Part shown: positions 22,526 through 32,950 of the stretch, one piece after another
Layout of the letters: each line of letters starts with the position of its first letter
Numbering within the stretch: position 1 is the stretch's first letter
Assembly: GCA_015345905.1 (NCBI GenBank)
Contig: JADDTR010000011.1
Span: 558,001-622,000 of the forward strand
Reading direction: 5' to 3'
Length of the DNA: 64,000 nucleotides
From: Aotearoamyces nothofagi
Lineage: Eukaryota; Ascomycota; Leotiomycetes; Leotiales; Tympanidaceae
Notes under the pieces: model-generated
What the model was told of the DNA's origin: nothing
Databases searched by the model: none
Seen by the model: only the letters and a program-made list of their open reading frames with translations
Position numbers and translations under genes: made by a program

Positions 22526-23667
22526 ATGCTCTCTCGCACCACTAGAGTTGCTACATCACGAATCACCCAGCTTTCTTCGCAATTTCAACGACGCAGCATG
22601 GCATCTATCACCACTTGCAAGCTTAACACCGGCGCCAGAGTGCCGGCCATTGGCTTTGGCACATGGCAAGATCAGGATTCCCAGGAAGCAGCAGTCAGCG
22701 AGGCTATCAAAGCTGGAGTAAGTTGCAAATCACCCAAAGGTGACACGGTCGTGCGTGTCGACAACTGCTAACATTTTCCCCTACAGTACCGACACATTGA
22801 CACCGCTCGTGTCTATGGGACCGAACCTGCCGTCGGCGCTGCGATCAAGAAGAGTGGCATTCCCCGCTCCGAACTATTCATCACAACCAAGCTTTGGAAT
22901 AATAAACACGCACCCGAGGATGTTGAGCCGGCCCTCGACGCATCACTCAAGGATCTCCAGTTGGACTATGTTGACCTCTATTTGATGCACTGGCCCTCTG
23001 CGTTCAAACGTGGTGAGGAGTTGATACCCAAGGTGGATGGAAAGATAGCGACCGCCGATATAGACTACGTTGAGACCTACAAGGCACTAGAGCAGGTATT
23101 GAAGACTGGTAAGACCAAGGCTATTGGGATCTCCAACTTCTCTCGTGCTCAATTGGAGAGGCTTTTGAAGGAGACTTCCGTTGTTCCGGCAGTACATCAA
23201 CTCGAAATGCACCCTTACCTTCAGCAAAAGGATTTTTCTGCATTCCACAAGAGCAAAGGCATTCACATCACTCAATACTCTCCATTTGGCAACCAGAATG
23301 AGGCTTATGATAGTGGCAAGAACATTGGCAAGCTCATAGTAAGCATGAATTGTTGACCAAATTGCTTTAGAGAGCAACTCGTGCTAATTCCACTCAATAG
23401 AACGATCCTGTCCTAGCCGAGGTCGGGAAGAAATACAACAAGAGTGGTGCGCAGGTAGCACTTGCATGGGGGGTTGCTCACGGCAATAGCGTTATCCCGA
23501 AGTCGAAGACTCCTTCTCGGATCAGGCTAAACTTAGAGAGCGACTTCAAGCTTGACCCTGAAGATTTGAAAAATATTGATTCTTTGGACAAGAAGTTGAG
23601 ATTCAACGATCCGAGCAGCTCTTTCGATTATAATTTTTTTGCTGACCTCGATGGCAAGAAAATTTAA
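22526..23667 (+). CDS. Aldo-keto reductase (aldehyde/glycerol-dehydrogenase type), possibly dual-targeted
   Basis: Exons 22526-22717, 22787-23338 and 23401-23667 (introns of 69 and 62 bp) give 336 residues. It is an NADP-dependent reductase of the aldose-reductase group. The active site is intact: DTARVYG (Asp and Tyr), FITTKLW (Lys) and LMHWPSAF (His). The nucleotide-binding IPKSKTPSRI is present. The first 24 residues (MLSRTTRVATSRITQLSSQF, then QRRS) are basic and lack acidic residues, like a mitochondrial presequence. A second in-frame Met follows (MASITTCKLNTGARVPAIGF) and starts exactly where cytosolic family members begin. Substrate is not predictable from sequence. Confidence 0.88.
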
Positions 23668-23760
23668 ATGCCCCCATTAGTTCATATACCATCACAAACT
23701 AATAGCAACATAGCTTAATAGCCGTTAGCTGGGTATATAGACTCATAGAGTACATAGATA

Positions 23761-23822
23761 AATACTAGAAATACTAAGAAATACTAGGAAATACTAGGAA
23801 ATACTAGGAAATACTAAGAAAT
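23761..23822. repeat. 10-bp minisatellite, six units
   Basis: About six units of ATACTAGGAA, with variants ATACTAAGAA and ATACTAGAA, run head to tail in the 3' flank of the aldo-keto reductase gene. Confidence 0.85.
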
Positions 23823-24430
23823 AACGACAAATTCATATACTTCCTCTACAGTCTATACGTTTGATGTCATTTTTAACAGAGAGCAGTCACTGAAAGAGAG
23901 TAATGGCATTGTTACCTTCCAGCTTCTATTTAGGTACTCATAGTCAATGATTTCTTACATCGCCGTGGCACTGTCCTACTTAAAATTAAAAATTAAGAGA
24001 AAGTATTATAATTTAACATGAACTGTAAGCCTGGTATTTGTATAATTATTTATGAATTATGATTAGATGTCGTCTAGAGAAACAAAATACAATAAAAGAA
24101 ATGACCAACTTATATTCTTGTAAATTACAGAAAGAATGAGATAATGATTCAATATAGCAAAAGAATACACTGAAGATAGAATTCAGGCTTTCAAAAATAC
24201 CGATAGAGTAAAGGCTCGGGAGGATGGTATCAGCCTTGCCAAAACACGCTATAAACGAGTCAAACGGCCCACTTACCTTTTATGTACGTCCCGTGCGTCG
24301 ACACGGACCCATGTAAATCCCAACCTCAGCCTTACCTCAAAGTTACACATCAATCTTTAGGGAAAACGGGAGAGCCTATTTTATACACCTGGAAAAAGGT
24401 AAACTTGATTATTGTGCACATCACAACATA

Positions 24431-24495
24431 AGACAGCAAGCCGTCTGCTGATCTTTCAGACGGGCTATATGGAGTTGGATCAAGGCTTGCTGTCT
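24431..24495. repeat. Nested inverted repeats upstream of the OMS1-like gene
   Basis: AGACAGCAAGCC (24431-24442) pairs exactly with GGCTTGCTGTCT (24484-24495). Inside it, CCGTCTG pairs with CAGACGG over a nine-base loop. The arrangement could fold as an RNA stem with a branch or as a cruciform. It lies about 80 bases before the preferred start of the OMS1-like gene, so it may be in its 5' leader. Confidence 0.55.
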
Positions 24496-24573
24496 ATAAG
24501 ATGGACAGTCAATACCCACCACTCACGGCATGTGTTCTCCTACGTGCCATCCTACGTGCCAATTGCCAAGAGG

Positions 24574-25748
24574 ATGCGGATGATTAGCACATCGTATACT
24601 TTACAGGCGAAACAGGCAGCTTTAAAAGGCAAAGATGGCCAGTACAAGCCACTGAAATACAGGCACGTCTTAGGAGCTTTATTCAGGTTTCCCACTACAA
24701 AATCTTGAGCAAGATTTCCTAACATCCTATCAGTCCTCCAACTCGTAAAGTCCCACGGCCGATACCACATCCAAGTCATCGTTCACAAAGTCCTCCGGAC
24801 CCGCTCCGATTTCGTAAAATTCCTCTTATTCTTGGAGGCATCACTGCATTCGCAATTGCTGGCTACTCAGCCTACCTCATTGTCTCCTTCAGGCGCATTA
24901 TTGCTCAAGGACCAAATTCAAACGTTCCTGCGGACGTTTCTGAGAGATATAATGTGATCGCCCCATCGTTCGACTCCTCTGTAGATTACACAGAAACTTT
25001 GATGGGCCTGAATCGATTGCGGAAGAAAATGGCCCAGCAAGCAGCTGGGGATGTCTGCGAAGTGTCAATTGGCACCGGAAGGAACCTAAAGTTCTACGAC
25101 TGGGATTTTAAAGGTGTAAATGGGGTTGGAAAGGTAGGTAGTGATAGTAAGATAAAAAGGGGGAGAGTTAAGAGTTTTACAGCTGTGGATAAGTCAGGCG
25201 AGATGCTTCAGATTGCACATGAAAAATTCTCAAAGGAATATCCAGGGATGCTAGGAATCCGATGGGTGGTTCAGGATGCGTCCAAGCCTTTGCCAGCACC
25301 ACCACTATCAGGGAACGAAAGAAGTGGGAATAAAGTGGGCAAGAAGTACGACACGATTGTGCAGACAATGGGCTTATGCTCTACCGGAGATCCTGTGGGT
25401 TTGCTCAAAAACCTGGGAGAGAGTGTGGAGGACGGAGGTCAGATTCTGCTACTCGAGCACGGAAAGGGGACCTGGAACTTGATAAACCGATTCCTGGATA
25501 GCTTGGCCGCTCGGCATGCGTCTGAGTTTGGATGTTGGTGGAACAGGGACATAGGTAAGATCGTGGAAGATTCTGGACTTGAAGTTATTAAGATGGAGAG
25601 GAAACATTTTGGAACTACATGGTGGATAGAACTAAAGCCGAGAATAAGAGAAGGCGAGAAGGCTGGCCCGGAGGTTGCGGTAAAATCAAGGGGCATTGGA
25701 GAGGAAGACGAGAAGGTGAAGACCAAGAGCTGGTACAGTATATTATGA
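24574..25748 (+). CDS. OMS1: OMS1-like mitochondrial inner-membrane methyltransferase
   Basis: Proposed exons 24574-24686 and 24734-25748 (47-bp intron, GTTTCC to CCTAACATCCTATCAG) give 375 residues. Oms1 is a SAM-dependent methyltransferase of the yeast mitochondrial inner membrane. The N-terminus is basic. One membrane helix follows at IPLILGGITAFAIAGYSAYL. The Rossmann methyltransferase fold is seen in VCEVSIGTGRNLKFYDW, DTIVQTMGLCSTGDPV, ILLLEHGKG and FGCWWNRDIG, and the segment HFGTTWWIELKP matches the family. The start is uncertain: ATG 24469, 24574 and 24580 are all in frame, and a different donor (GTACAAG near 24636) is possible. Exon 2 is secure. Confidence 0.8.
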
Positions 25749-28700
25749 TTTACTTATGAGGACCTGGTAATTATCATCTGAATCTTCCAGCGAGCCAGCC
25801 TTCTAAGGCTTTATACCACAAAGCGGGAGACGATCCTAAATTCTTGACGAGAGGACACTTTGTCTACACAGAACTTGATATATGCATATCAGGATCTAAG
25901 AGTGAACACCAAATGTTCGACGGACCTCAGCATACTTCTTATGACGTCAAGTAGCGAAAGCTGCTGATGGATTCTGGATAGCAAAGCACGCTCAACAATT
26001 CAGGCTCGTAGCTAGTCAATATACGTGCAATGTGGCATGTGGAAAAGTACCGTTGTCGTGTTGTCACGTCGTCGCTCGGATAAATTGCTTGTTAAAACTT
26101 GGGGCCAGACCAATGCAGCTCGGAGTCATCCTAGAACATGACTCTTCATCGATAACTAGAGCTTGGACGCTTCTACGATGGAGTATAAGGACTTTTGTTT
26201 CCTTTGATTCCGATCATTACGTCCAGGACGGGACACTGGAGTCTGGAGATACCTCTCCAGACCTCGGTACGGGACGGCCGGCTGTTCGAGATTTGTGAAA
26301 CGCCATGTCCCATTGGTGTGCCAAACCCGTTGATGCAGCTCAGCTTGGCCATAAATCCGAGGCCTGCTACAGTGTAATACGTACAGTAGTCTACTCCAGT
26401 ACCTCATTTTGGGGAATAGAGCAGGATCCACAGCTCGTGGTTCCCTCCAGCTCCAGCAGCCCTTGCCGAGTTGAGCCCCTTCCGGCCTTCCTGGGACAAG
26501 GCCTCTTGCATGCCACTGAACAGTCTGGGTACATGAGCACGTGGTAAGATGCCTCTGACTGCCTAGCTACCCACCTTAAACAAACCACCACACATGGCAA
26601 GGGACGACGTACCGTGTTTTGCCTATAATAGAGCATTACAGCCATCACATCACACCCATAAGAAACAGCCAGAGCCTTAAACATAAGGCATTGAACTCGG
26701 GCGGTCATCCATCCTGGATACGGCCATTTGGCGGGCACAGCGGTTGGCCACGGTACCCGAAGTCCCTCTACAGTGCAGTAATACTGTACAGTAGCTGTTG
26801 GGACTCGGCGGGGGTGACGGAACCGCGGGACAGCTTCTGGAAGGAGCCGAGAATGAGATTCTTGCGCGTCAGGACGCCGGCGACCTTGCCTACGGTCGCC
26901 ATGCAGGAATACGGCTAGCCTTGTGGAACCAGGCACGCTTTTCTCGTTTTCTTGACCTTCCCATTCTTTTTCTTATTCTTTTTTTTTGCAGCTCTACCTT
27001 GCACTATACGGACCCTATCCGTACACTAGGATTTCCGTTTTTGCGATGCGGGCCCGGCCAGCAGGATTCGCCGAACCAATACACAATAGCGACTGCATTC
27101 TGCGTACGTAAGGACAGTGCACAGGACACGAGGTGCTGACTTTGTACAGCGGTACGGCAATAAGGTGTGCGCGCTTCGTATCGCCGAAGGGACGTACTGC
27201 GGAGGCACTGCTGAAGCCTGGACGGTGGAATTCCCGTATGTACTGCTTAGCTTGCGCCGTCCAGCCAGGGAACCTGACTCTCGATGCAGTACCGGCATGG
27301 TATGGGTTTGGTTATACGCCGAGCAGATTTTGCATAGTGGAGTTGATGCCTGGGATGTACTGTACTGTATGTCGTATGTCAAGCTGAATCCAGGGATGAA
27401 GTATCCGTACAGTACTACTCGCCTCCTGTGCAGCACTTACCCTGGCGAGGACGGAGTAAGCATAAGAGAAAGCACGGAGTACCCAAGCTCGTCGTCTCGT
27501 CAGCATCATCATCATCATCATCATCAGGCCGGACTTGCAAGCACATTACAGGAGTATCGGATCTCCGTGCGACAGATCGGCTTGCGTCTTTGCAGCACTT
27601 GTTCTCCTGAATGCGCATCTCGTAGATCGTGGCGGCCATGCTTGGGAGTGGAGTAATACGGGCCTGCACGCATAAGGAAAAGGGGCAGTCCCACAAGTTG
27701 GTGGTACTAATACTTCTCATGCACAAAATTATGTACGAGAACAGGCATCAGGCACAAACTAAGGCTCCATTCTCGATAGCCTCGTGTAAGGCGAAGCTCG
27801 CATGCTCTTAGCTCGCGAAGTTTCAAGCAAGGGCAGAAAAAAAGTTGCGACGCGACAAGGGTCATCAAGTAAGCAGTCACAAGGGTGAATGCTTCACAAG
27901 ATTGCAACGGGACTGAGCTCGACGGCCTTGACGAGCTTGACGTTATGGAAACGGCACGTCTGCGCATCACCTCACCTCAAAGCCCACCGACGCTCCAAGG
28001 AGGAGACTGTCTCGAGGGTAGACGTGGGAGTCGGGATAGAAGGAATGGAAGACAAAGAATGTGGATACGCTCCGTGCTATCGCGCAAAGTTCCCAGTATC
28101 TTATACCCCAGACAGCGAAAAGGACCATAATCATAATAATAATACGAATCCAGCTTCACTACCGACCACGGCCTCGTTGCGACGCTGGTATATCGAAGCA
28201 CAGCAACAAGGCTGCCTGGAGTGGCCGATTGTCTCATCCCTTCATGATACGTCAGATTTCCATATACAGTGCTACTGTATGTACTGTAGGGAGTACTGTC
28301 GTGGACGCCCAACTTTACGCCTTGCATCCTGCAAATATCCCCGAGACTTAGATGGTCTGGCCTCGCAAAGCACAGCAAACATGATTGGTGCATATGCACT
28401 CGATGTTAACAGCGCCGCTGATCTTGATACTACAACCGAGAATCCTGTAAGATGGTACGGTACATACAAGCTGGACGAAGATCCCCCTTCGCCGCCCTCT
28501 AAACTGCTGTTCATCGTGTACTTGCGTAGAGTGACGATATGTGGTAGTGCGCACTGGTACGCGGCCAGCCAACTAGTCTCCCGCAAGCAACCATCCGGCT
28601 CCTGGAAAAATTCTGCGCCGTCGAAAACCATGAAAACTGACCTTGTTGACAGTGTTGCCATCGTGACAACGAATTTGGTGAAGGGCAAGTCCACGGCTGC

Positions 28701-29104
28701 ATTATGACGAAAGGCTATAAGGTAGCTCGCTACTAGGGTGACTCCGCACGGCGTCTGTCGGCCCTAAGGCCTGACTGACTTCAACTGCGGCCTGGGCAGC
28801 TCATGTACTGTTTGCATGCTGTTTTTATATATTCCATATACTGTACTGTACTGTACGGATAGCAAGGATTGCATTTCATCGTACAGTAGATGCATATTCC
28901 CAGTAACGGCGGCTGAGAGCAGGGCTAGCATCGTCGCGCCTTGTACCCACCTGGACGCCCATGTCTGGGCCGAAGACGACGAGGGAGAGCCATGCCGTAG
29001 CCAAACAGAAGAGAGGGAAAAGAGCAAGAAGAGAGGGATATGACTGGATAGCCTGCTGGGCAGGTTGTTAGGTAAGCACAGTGCTGTCCTTGCTGAATAC
29101 AGGA

Positions 29105-29167
29105 GTAGAGGAATCCAAGAATACAGGAATACTGGATTACAGGAATACAGGAATACAGGAATACAGG
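29105..29167. repeat. 8-bp tandem repeat (AGGAATAC)
   Basis: Imperfect, then perfect AGGAATAC units follow one another, ending in three exact copies near 29141-29166. Confidence 0.8.
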
Positions 29168-29576
29168 ACGGACTGTACCGTACCGATAGGGATGCTTCTG
29201 CCGGTACTTGCACTGGTAACGGAACAATCAGCCGCCGTCAGGCCATCAGGCCGTCAGGGTAGGAGGCGGCGTGGTAGGCTGGCGCGGTGCTTGTTAGGCC
29301 GGCCAGGCTACTAGGGGCGGTGGCCTATCAAACAAGCGGCAAAGCAAGAAGCCTCGCCTCGCGTCCCGCATGCGACTCTGACTGGCATGACTTGGACTTG
29401 CAGTACAGTACAGACAGTACAGACAGACTTCTGCCTGCCGGCCCTGCCAATGGCCCTGCCTCGCAGCGCAGCCGGTGCCAGCCCAGCCCAGGCCCGCACC
29501 GCCCCTACAGGCTGCACAGTAGGCTGCACAGGCCGGGAGAGGCTGGAGGAGGCTGCCCGAGGCTGCCAAAGAGGCC

Positions 29577-29890
29577 TGAAGGCAGGCGACGACAGGCGAC
29601 GACAGGCGACGACAGGCCGTGGCAGGCTGGTCCCTAGGCTCCTGCCTTAGCACCCTCCGGCTCCCTGTGGCTCCCTGTGGCTCCCCACTGGCACCCACTG
29701 GCACCCACTGGCACCCACCCGCTCTCCCCCTAGCCCTCGCCGCTCTGCACCGTGCTAACGGCTGCCGGCTGCGCGCCAGGCCTGTAGCCCACTCCGTCCC
29801 AGCGATTCCCAGTGATTCCCAGCAACGCCCAGCAACTCCCAGCAACTCCCCCGTAACTCCCTGAGCTCCCAGCAACTCCCCAGCAGCCCG
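29577..29890. repeat. Cluster of different 10-bp tandem repeats
   Basis: Four unrelated arrays with the same 10-bp period lie close together: GACAGGCGAC (three units, from about 29587), CTCCCTGTGG (two, from about 29659), CACTGGCACC (three, from about 29686) and CAGCAACTCC with variants (from about 29820). A 6-bp CCACTG run follows at about 29901-29925. Confidence 0.75.
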
Positions 29891-30787
29891 CGGCAATCTG
29901 CCACTGCCACTGCCACTGCCACTGCTGCCGTCTGCCACTGCTGCGTGCTGCGCTTTCCCATCACCCCATCCATTCCTGCCTGCCCTTCTCTCCATCCCCC
30001 ATCCGCCATCTCGCATCTCGCATTACTCATTACTTCTCCCTCCTGCATCCTCCTGCACCCATCCTGCAACTCTGTTTGTCCCTCGAGCCACTTGACCCAT
30101 ACCTGGCCACCCGACCCTCCTCGGCCAAAACCCCGTTTCGCCCGTCCAGCCCACCCTCTCCGTCCTCTTCGACATTCTGTATACCTACAACAAAAGTCGT
30201 GCAGGCAGCGACTAATCCCTAATAATACCCGTAAGCACGACAGCGAACGGCCGTCCTCGACTCGCGCTCGCCTCCTCGATCACCTGCAGCTGTCTGTCCA
30301 TCCACTGTCCGGCCTGCCTGCGTTATCCTCGGCGACCCTGATTAAAAGGCACCGCATTCCTGCTTTCCAGCATCCTCTCCAACCCCTACGCACGAAACGC
30401 GCCGTGTTGCCCTGCCCATCCAGCCGTATTCCTGTCCTGCACACCTTGCCGCCCCCTCTTTAGCACGGACGACCAGCCTCACGAAAAGGCCAAAGTCAAA
30501 AAAGAAACACAGCTGCGAGTCGCCGGTTGGATTCCCCAGCTCCCTGTGCCATCACCACGCCATCCTGCATTCCGACGCACTCCCTGCATCGAATCACATC
30601 CAGGCCGCAGCAATCAACCCGTCGCCTACGAAGATCACCGTGCAGGAACAACAAAACCGAGCCCGCTCTCAAACGGACTTGTCGCAAACTTTCTGAGCGC
30701 TCTCACCGACAAACGATCGCCTCGTCGAATATCGCGAAAAGATCGCGAGGCTTTCGTGATTGCTTCGGTCTAGAGTACTTCGAAATC

Positions 30788-32101
30788 ATGGCCTACAATA
30801 CTCGGAGAAAGTCGTTGTCGTTGCCAGCTCTAGGCATCCATCTCCCTACGACCAACGCCTCCCGGACCGCAGCTGCGCATCGCTCACCGCCTTCGACGAC
30901 TCCTGTTTCTGAACTACCTCCCTCAAAGAAAATAAAACGTTCGCATGGCTCGAACTCGCCCTCTCCCCTCTCACCATCAAAGAGAGAAGTTTCCCCAAAA
31001 ACCACTATAAAGTTTGAACATACGCCACCACCCTCACCCCTGGCTGAGGAGTCCGGAGAGCTTCAACAAGGCGACCAAGTGAAGAAGGAAATTGATTTAG
31101 AGGGTATCAACGATGATATCGTCGAGGGGGTTATTGTTCAGTTACAGAAGACAGGGAACAGACCTCATCTGGTTAAGGAACTTGCTGCGATTCTGTCAGT
31201 ATCCGTCAAGATTGTCGAGACGTAAGCACCCCTTATAAGATGATACACGCTGAGAATAGTTTACTAACTTCTTAAAAGCTCTGCAAACCCTTCAGCAATA
31301 ATCTCATCACGACTGTCGACTTATTTGAAGCGAACATGTTGGTCTGCGCTGGCGCCATGTCCACTGGCGAAGGAGTTGGAGACCGTTCATCCCCGACGAA
31401 CGTACTTCTACCTTACTACATATCCCCACCAACCAATACCTGATCCGGCTCAAGCATCTGCTGCTGCAGAGGCGTTGCGCTTCTCTCAACGAACGATCAT
31501 TTCACCCTCACTTTCCTCAGAATCGAGATCTGACGAAGCCGACGCCGAGCGCCGTCGCGAGCTCTCTCCATCGCCTGAAGTCGATCTCTCCTCTCCCGAA
31601 TTTGAAGATGCTGAAGATGACGATCTTGTCGCACCGCCTACTCCTAGTGGGTCATTCTCAGGACGGATGATGCATCAAGAACCGGCACATTCTTCGGTCC
31701 TCGCAAGAAACCACCGTGCAGCTTCGCCGCCATTGGAGAAGGACGAGAAGGAATTTACTCAGACCGCCCGTGGTATGCAGAGACGGAAGTTGAGCCATGA
31801 CTTCGATACGCATTATGAGAATGTCGCGCAGCCGTCCTTGGCAGTGCTAGAAGTCTCGGTCACAAAGGATATGGATCTAGACGGCGAGCTTTTTGGCGAT
31901 AACAGGCACCATGTCATCAGCCACACCGTATTTGTGAGCAGTCCAGCAATGAAACCCCAAGCCGCCTCAACATCGTTACTGGGCAAACGAGGCTTTGAGG
32001 ATGTCACGTCTATTTGGGGAGCAGACGAGATGGAATGGGACTCAAGGAGCCCTGAGAATATTGAACTCGAGGAGTTAGATGGCCTATTTGATGATTTCTA
32101 A
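30788..32101 (+). CDS. GDS1: GDS1-type winged-helix nuclear protein
   Basis: Exons 30788-31221 and 31279-32101, with a 57-bp intron (GTAAGC to TTAAAAG), give 418 residues. A winged-helix domain of the GDS1 type runs at about residues 100-205: INDDIVEGVIVQLQKTGNRP, LAAILSVSVKIVE, ISSRLSTYLKR and a strand region ending RRTYFYLTTYP. The exon join falls inside this domain and restores it. The N-terminus has a basic nuclear signal (PPSKKIKR) in Ser/Pro-rich sequence. The C-terminus is acidic and ends ELEELDGLFDDF, which could be an activation or docking motif. Yeast Gds1 is poorly understood (nuclear and mitochondrial roles proposed). The long pyrimidine-rich upstream region suggests a long leader. 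Confidence 0.78.
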
Positions 32102-32950
32102 ATCGATGAAACTGGCCCTATTTCGATTCGCTATATGCATTATTACTAACGCAACTCATCTTTCCGACGAGATTTCGACTATCTTTGGAGCTTATTTGGT
32201 CGCATCTTGCGATCTATGTGTGTACGATATGCTAGTCATGGTGGGTTTGCTCTGCTTTTAGAAACAAGAGGAAGTTGAAAAGTTAAGAGGCAACAAAAGA
32301 CATGTAAATGGGATTCCCTGGGAATGGCTTACCGGCGTCCTTTTTGATGGTTTTCTATGACCTGATTGCAGCGTCGCTTTGATGAGACAAGTTATACTAT
32401 GCTCTCTGTATATATAAATGTCCTGGTGGGTGTTGGGAGCGAAGGTGTTGGGGGTTGGCGGGAACAGGCCTTGTACTTGCTTAGCTTACCACATCGTGGA
32501 ATCAAGACATAAGAAACAATGAAATAACATCTCCACATTTGGTACTTGCCGCTTTATTTGGTGCTCTGCTTCTAACGTATAACTTCTTTGGTTTGCTTAT
32601 TGACTTTGGATTCTGCCTATGCTAATTCGGCATGTAGATAAGCGTGCTCAGCAAGCTTGTCGACGCATGTATAAGGGTCTTGGCGTGTATAGCTGGAGTA
32701 TAAAAGGGGGGACAATCGCTGCATAACCGACATGGTCTCTTAGCAAATGCTCCGACACGCGACAGATGACAGAATAAACTATCTGATTCCTAGACCTGCC
32801 AGCATCATTTCTAATATACATTTCATTCAGTACTCCACCCAGACATCCAGTCCGTAGATGCACCTTAATTTGTTCCGTAATTATCCCATCCATAATAGGC
32901 GACCGTCATCCGCTGAAGCCTCGCGCCGAACCTACTCGCCGGCAGAGCAA
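32102..32950. other. Convergent 3' intergenic region
   Basis: About 850 bases between the GDS1-like gene and the Ala-rich secreted protein gene, both ending here. No further gene or repeat is seen. Confidence 0.6.

Larger units (their letters stand above)
23668..24573. other. AT-rich intergenic region with a minisatellite and a nested hairpin
   Basis: About 900 bases between the aldo-keto reductase and OMS1-like genes. It holds a 10-bp tandem repeat (23761-23822), very AT-rich sequence to about 24200, and two nested inverted repeats at 24431-24495. No gene is apparent. Confidence 0.55.
25749..30787. other. Five-kilobase gene desert, GC-rich and repeat-rich
   Basis: No gene that I can recognise lies here. 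Many short open frames overlap on all strands, which is expected for GC-rich sequence with few stops. The stretch holds a (CAT)7 run near 27503, (AAT) near 28132, an 8-bp array near 29130, several 10-bp arrays at 29577-29890, and many TACTGTA/TACAGTA words. The last 0.8 kb (about 29940-30787) is pyrimidine-rich and is probably the promoter and leader of the GDS1-like gene. One 44-codon minus frame (26902-26768) looks more protein-like and is discussed as a finding. Confidence 0.6.

Noticed and set aside
26391-26936. 181-codon minus-strand open frame
   Set aside because: It is Cys/Arg-rich with no pattern of a real domain, and overlaps the more protein-like 26902-26768 frame in another phase.
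29294-30016. 240-codon minus-strand open frame
   Set aside because: Its Gly/Ala/Trp-rich sequence is produced by the 10-bp and 6-bp tandem arrays underneath; the opposite strand is equally open.
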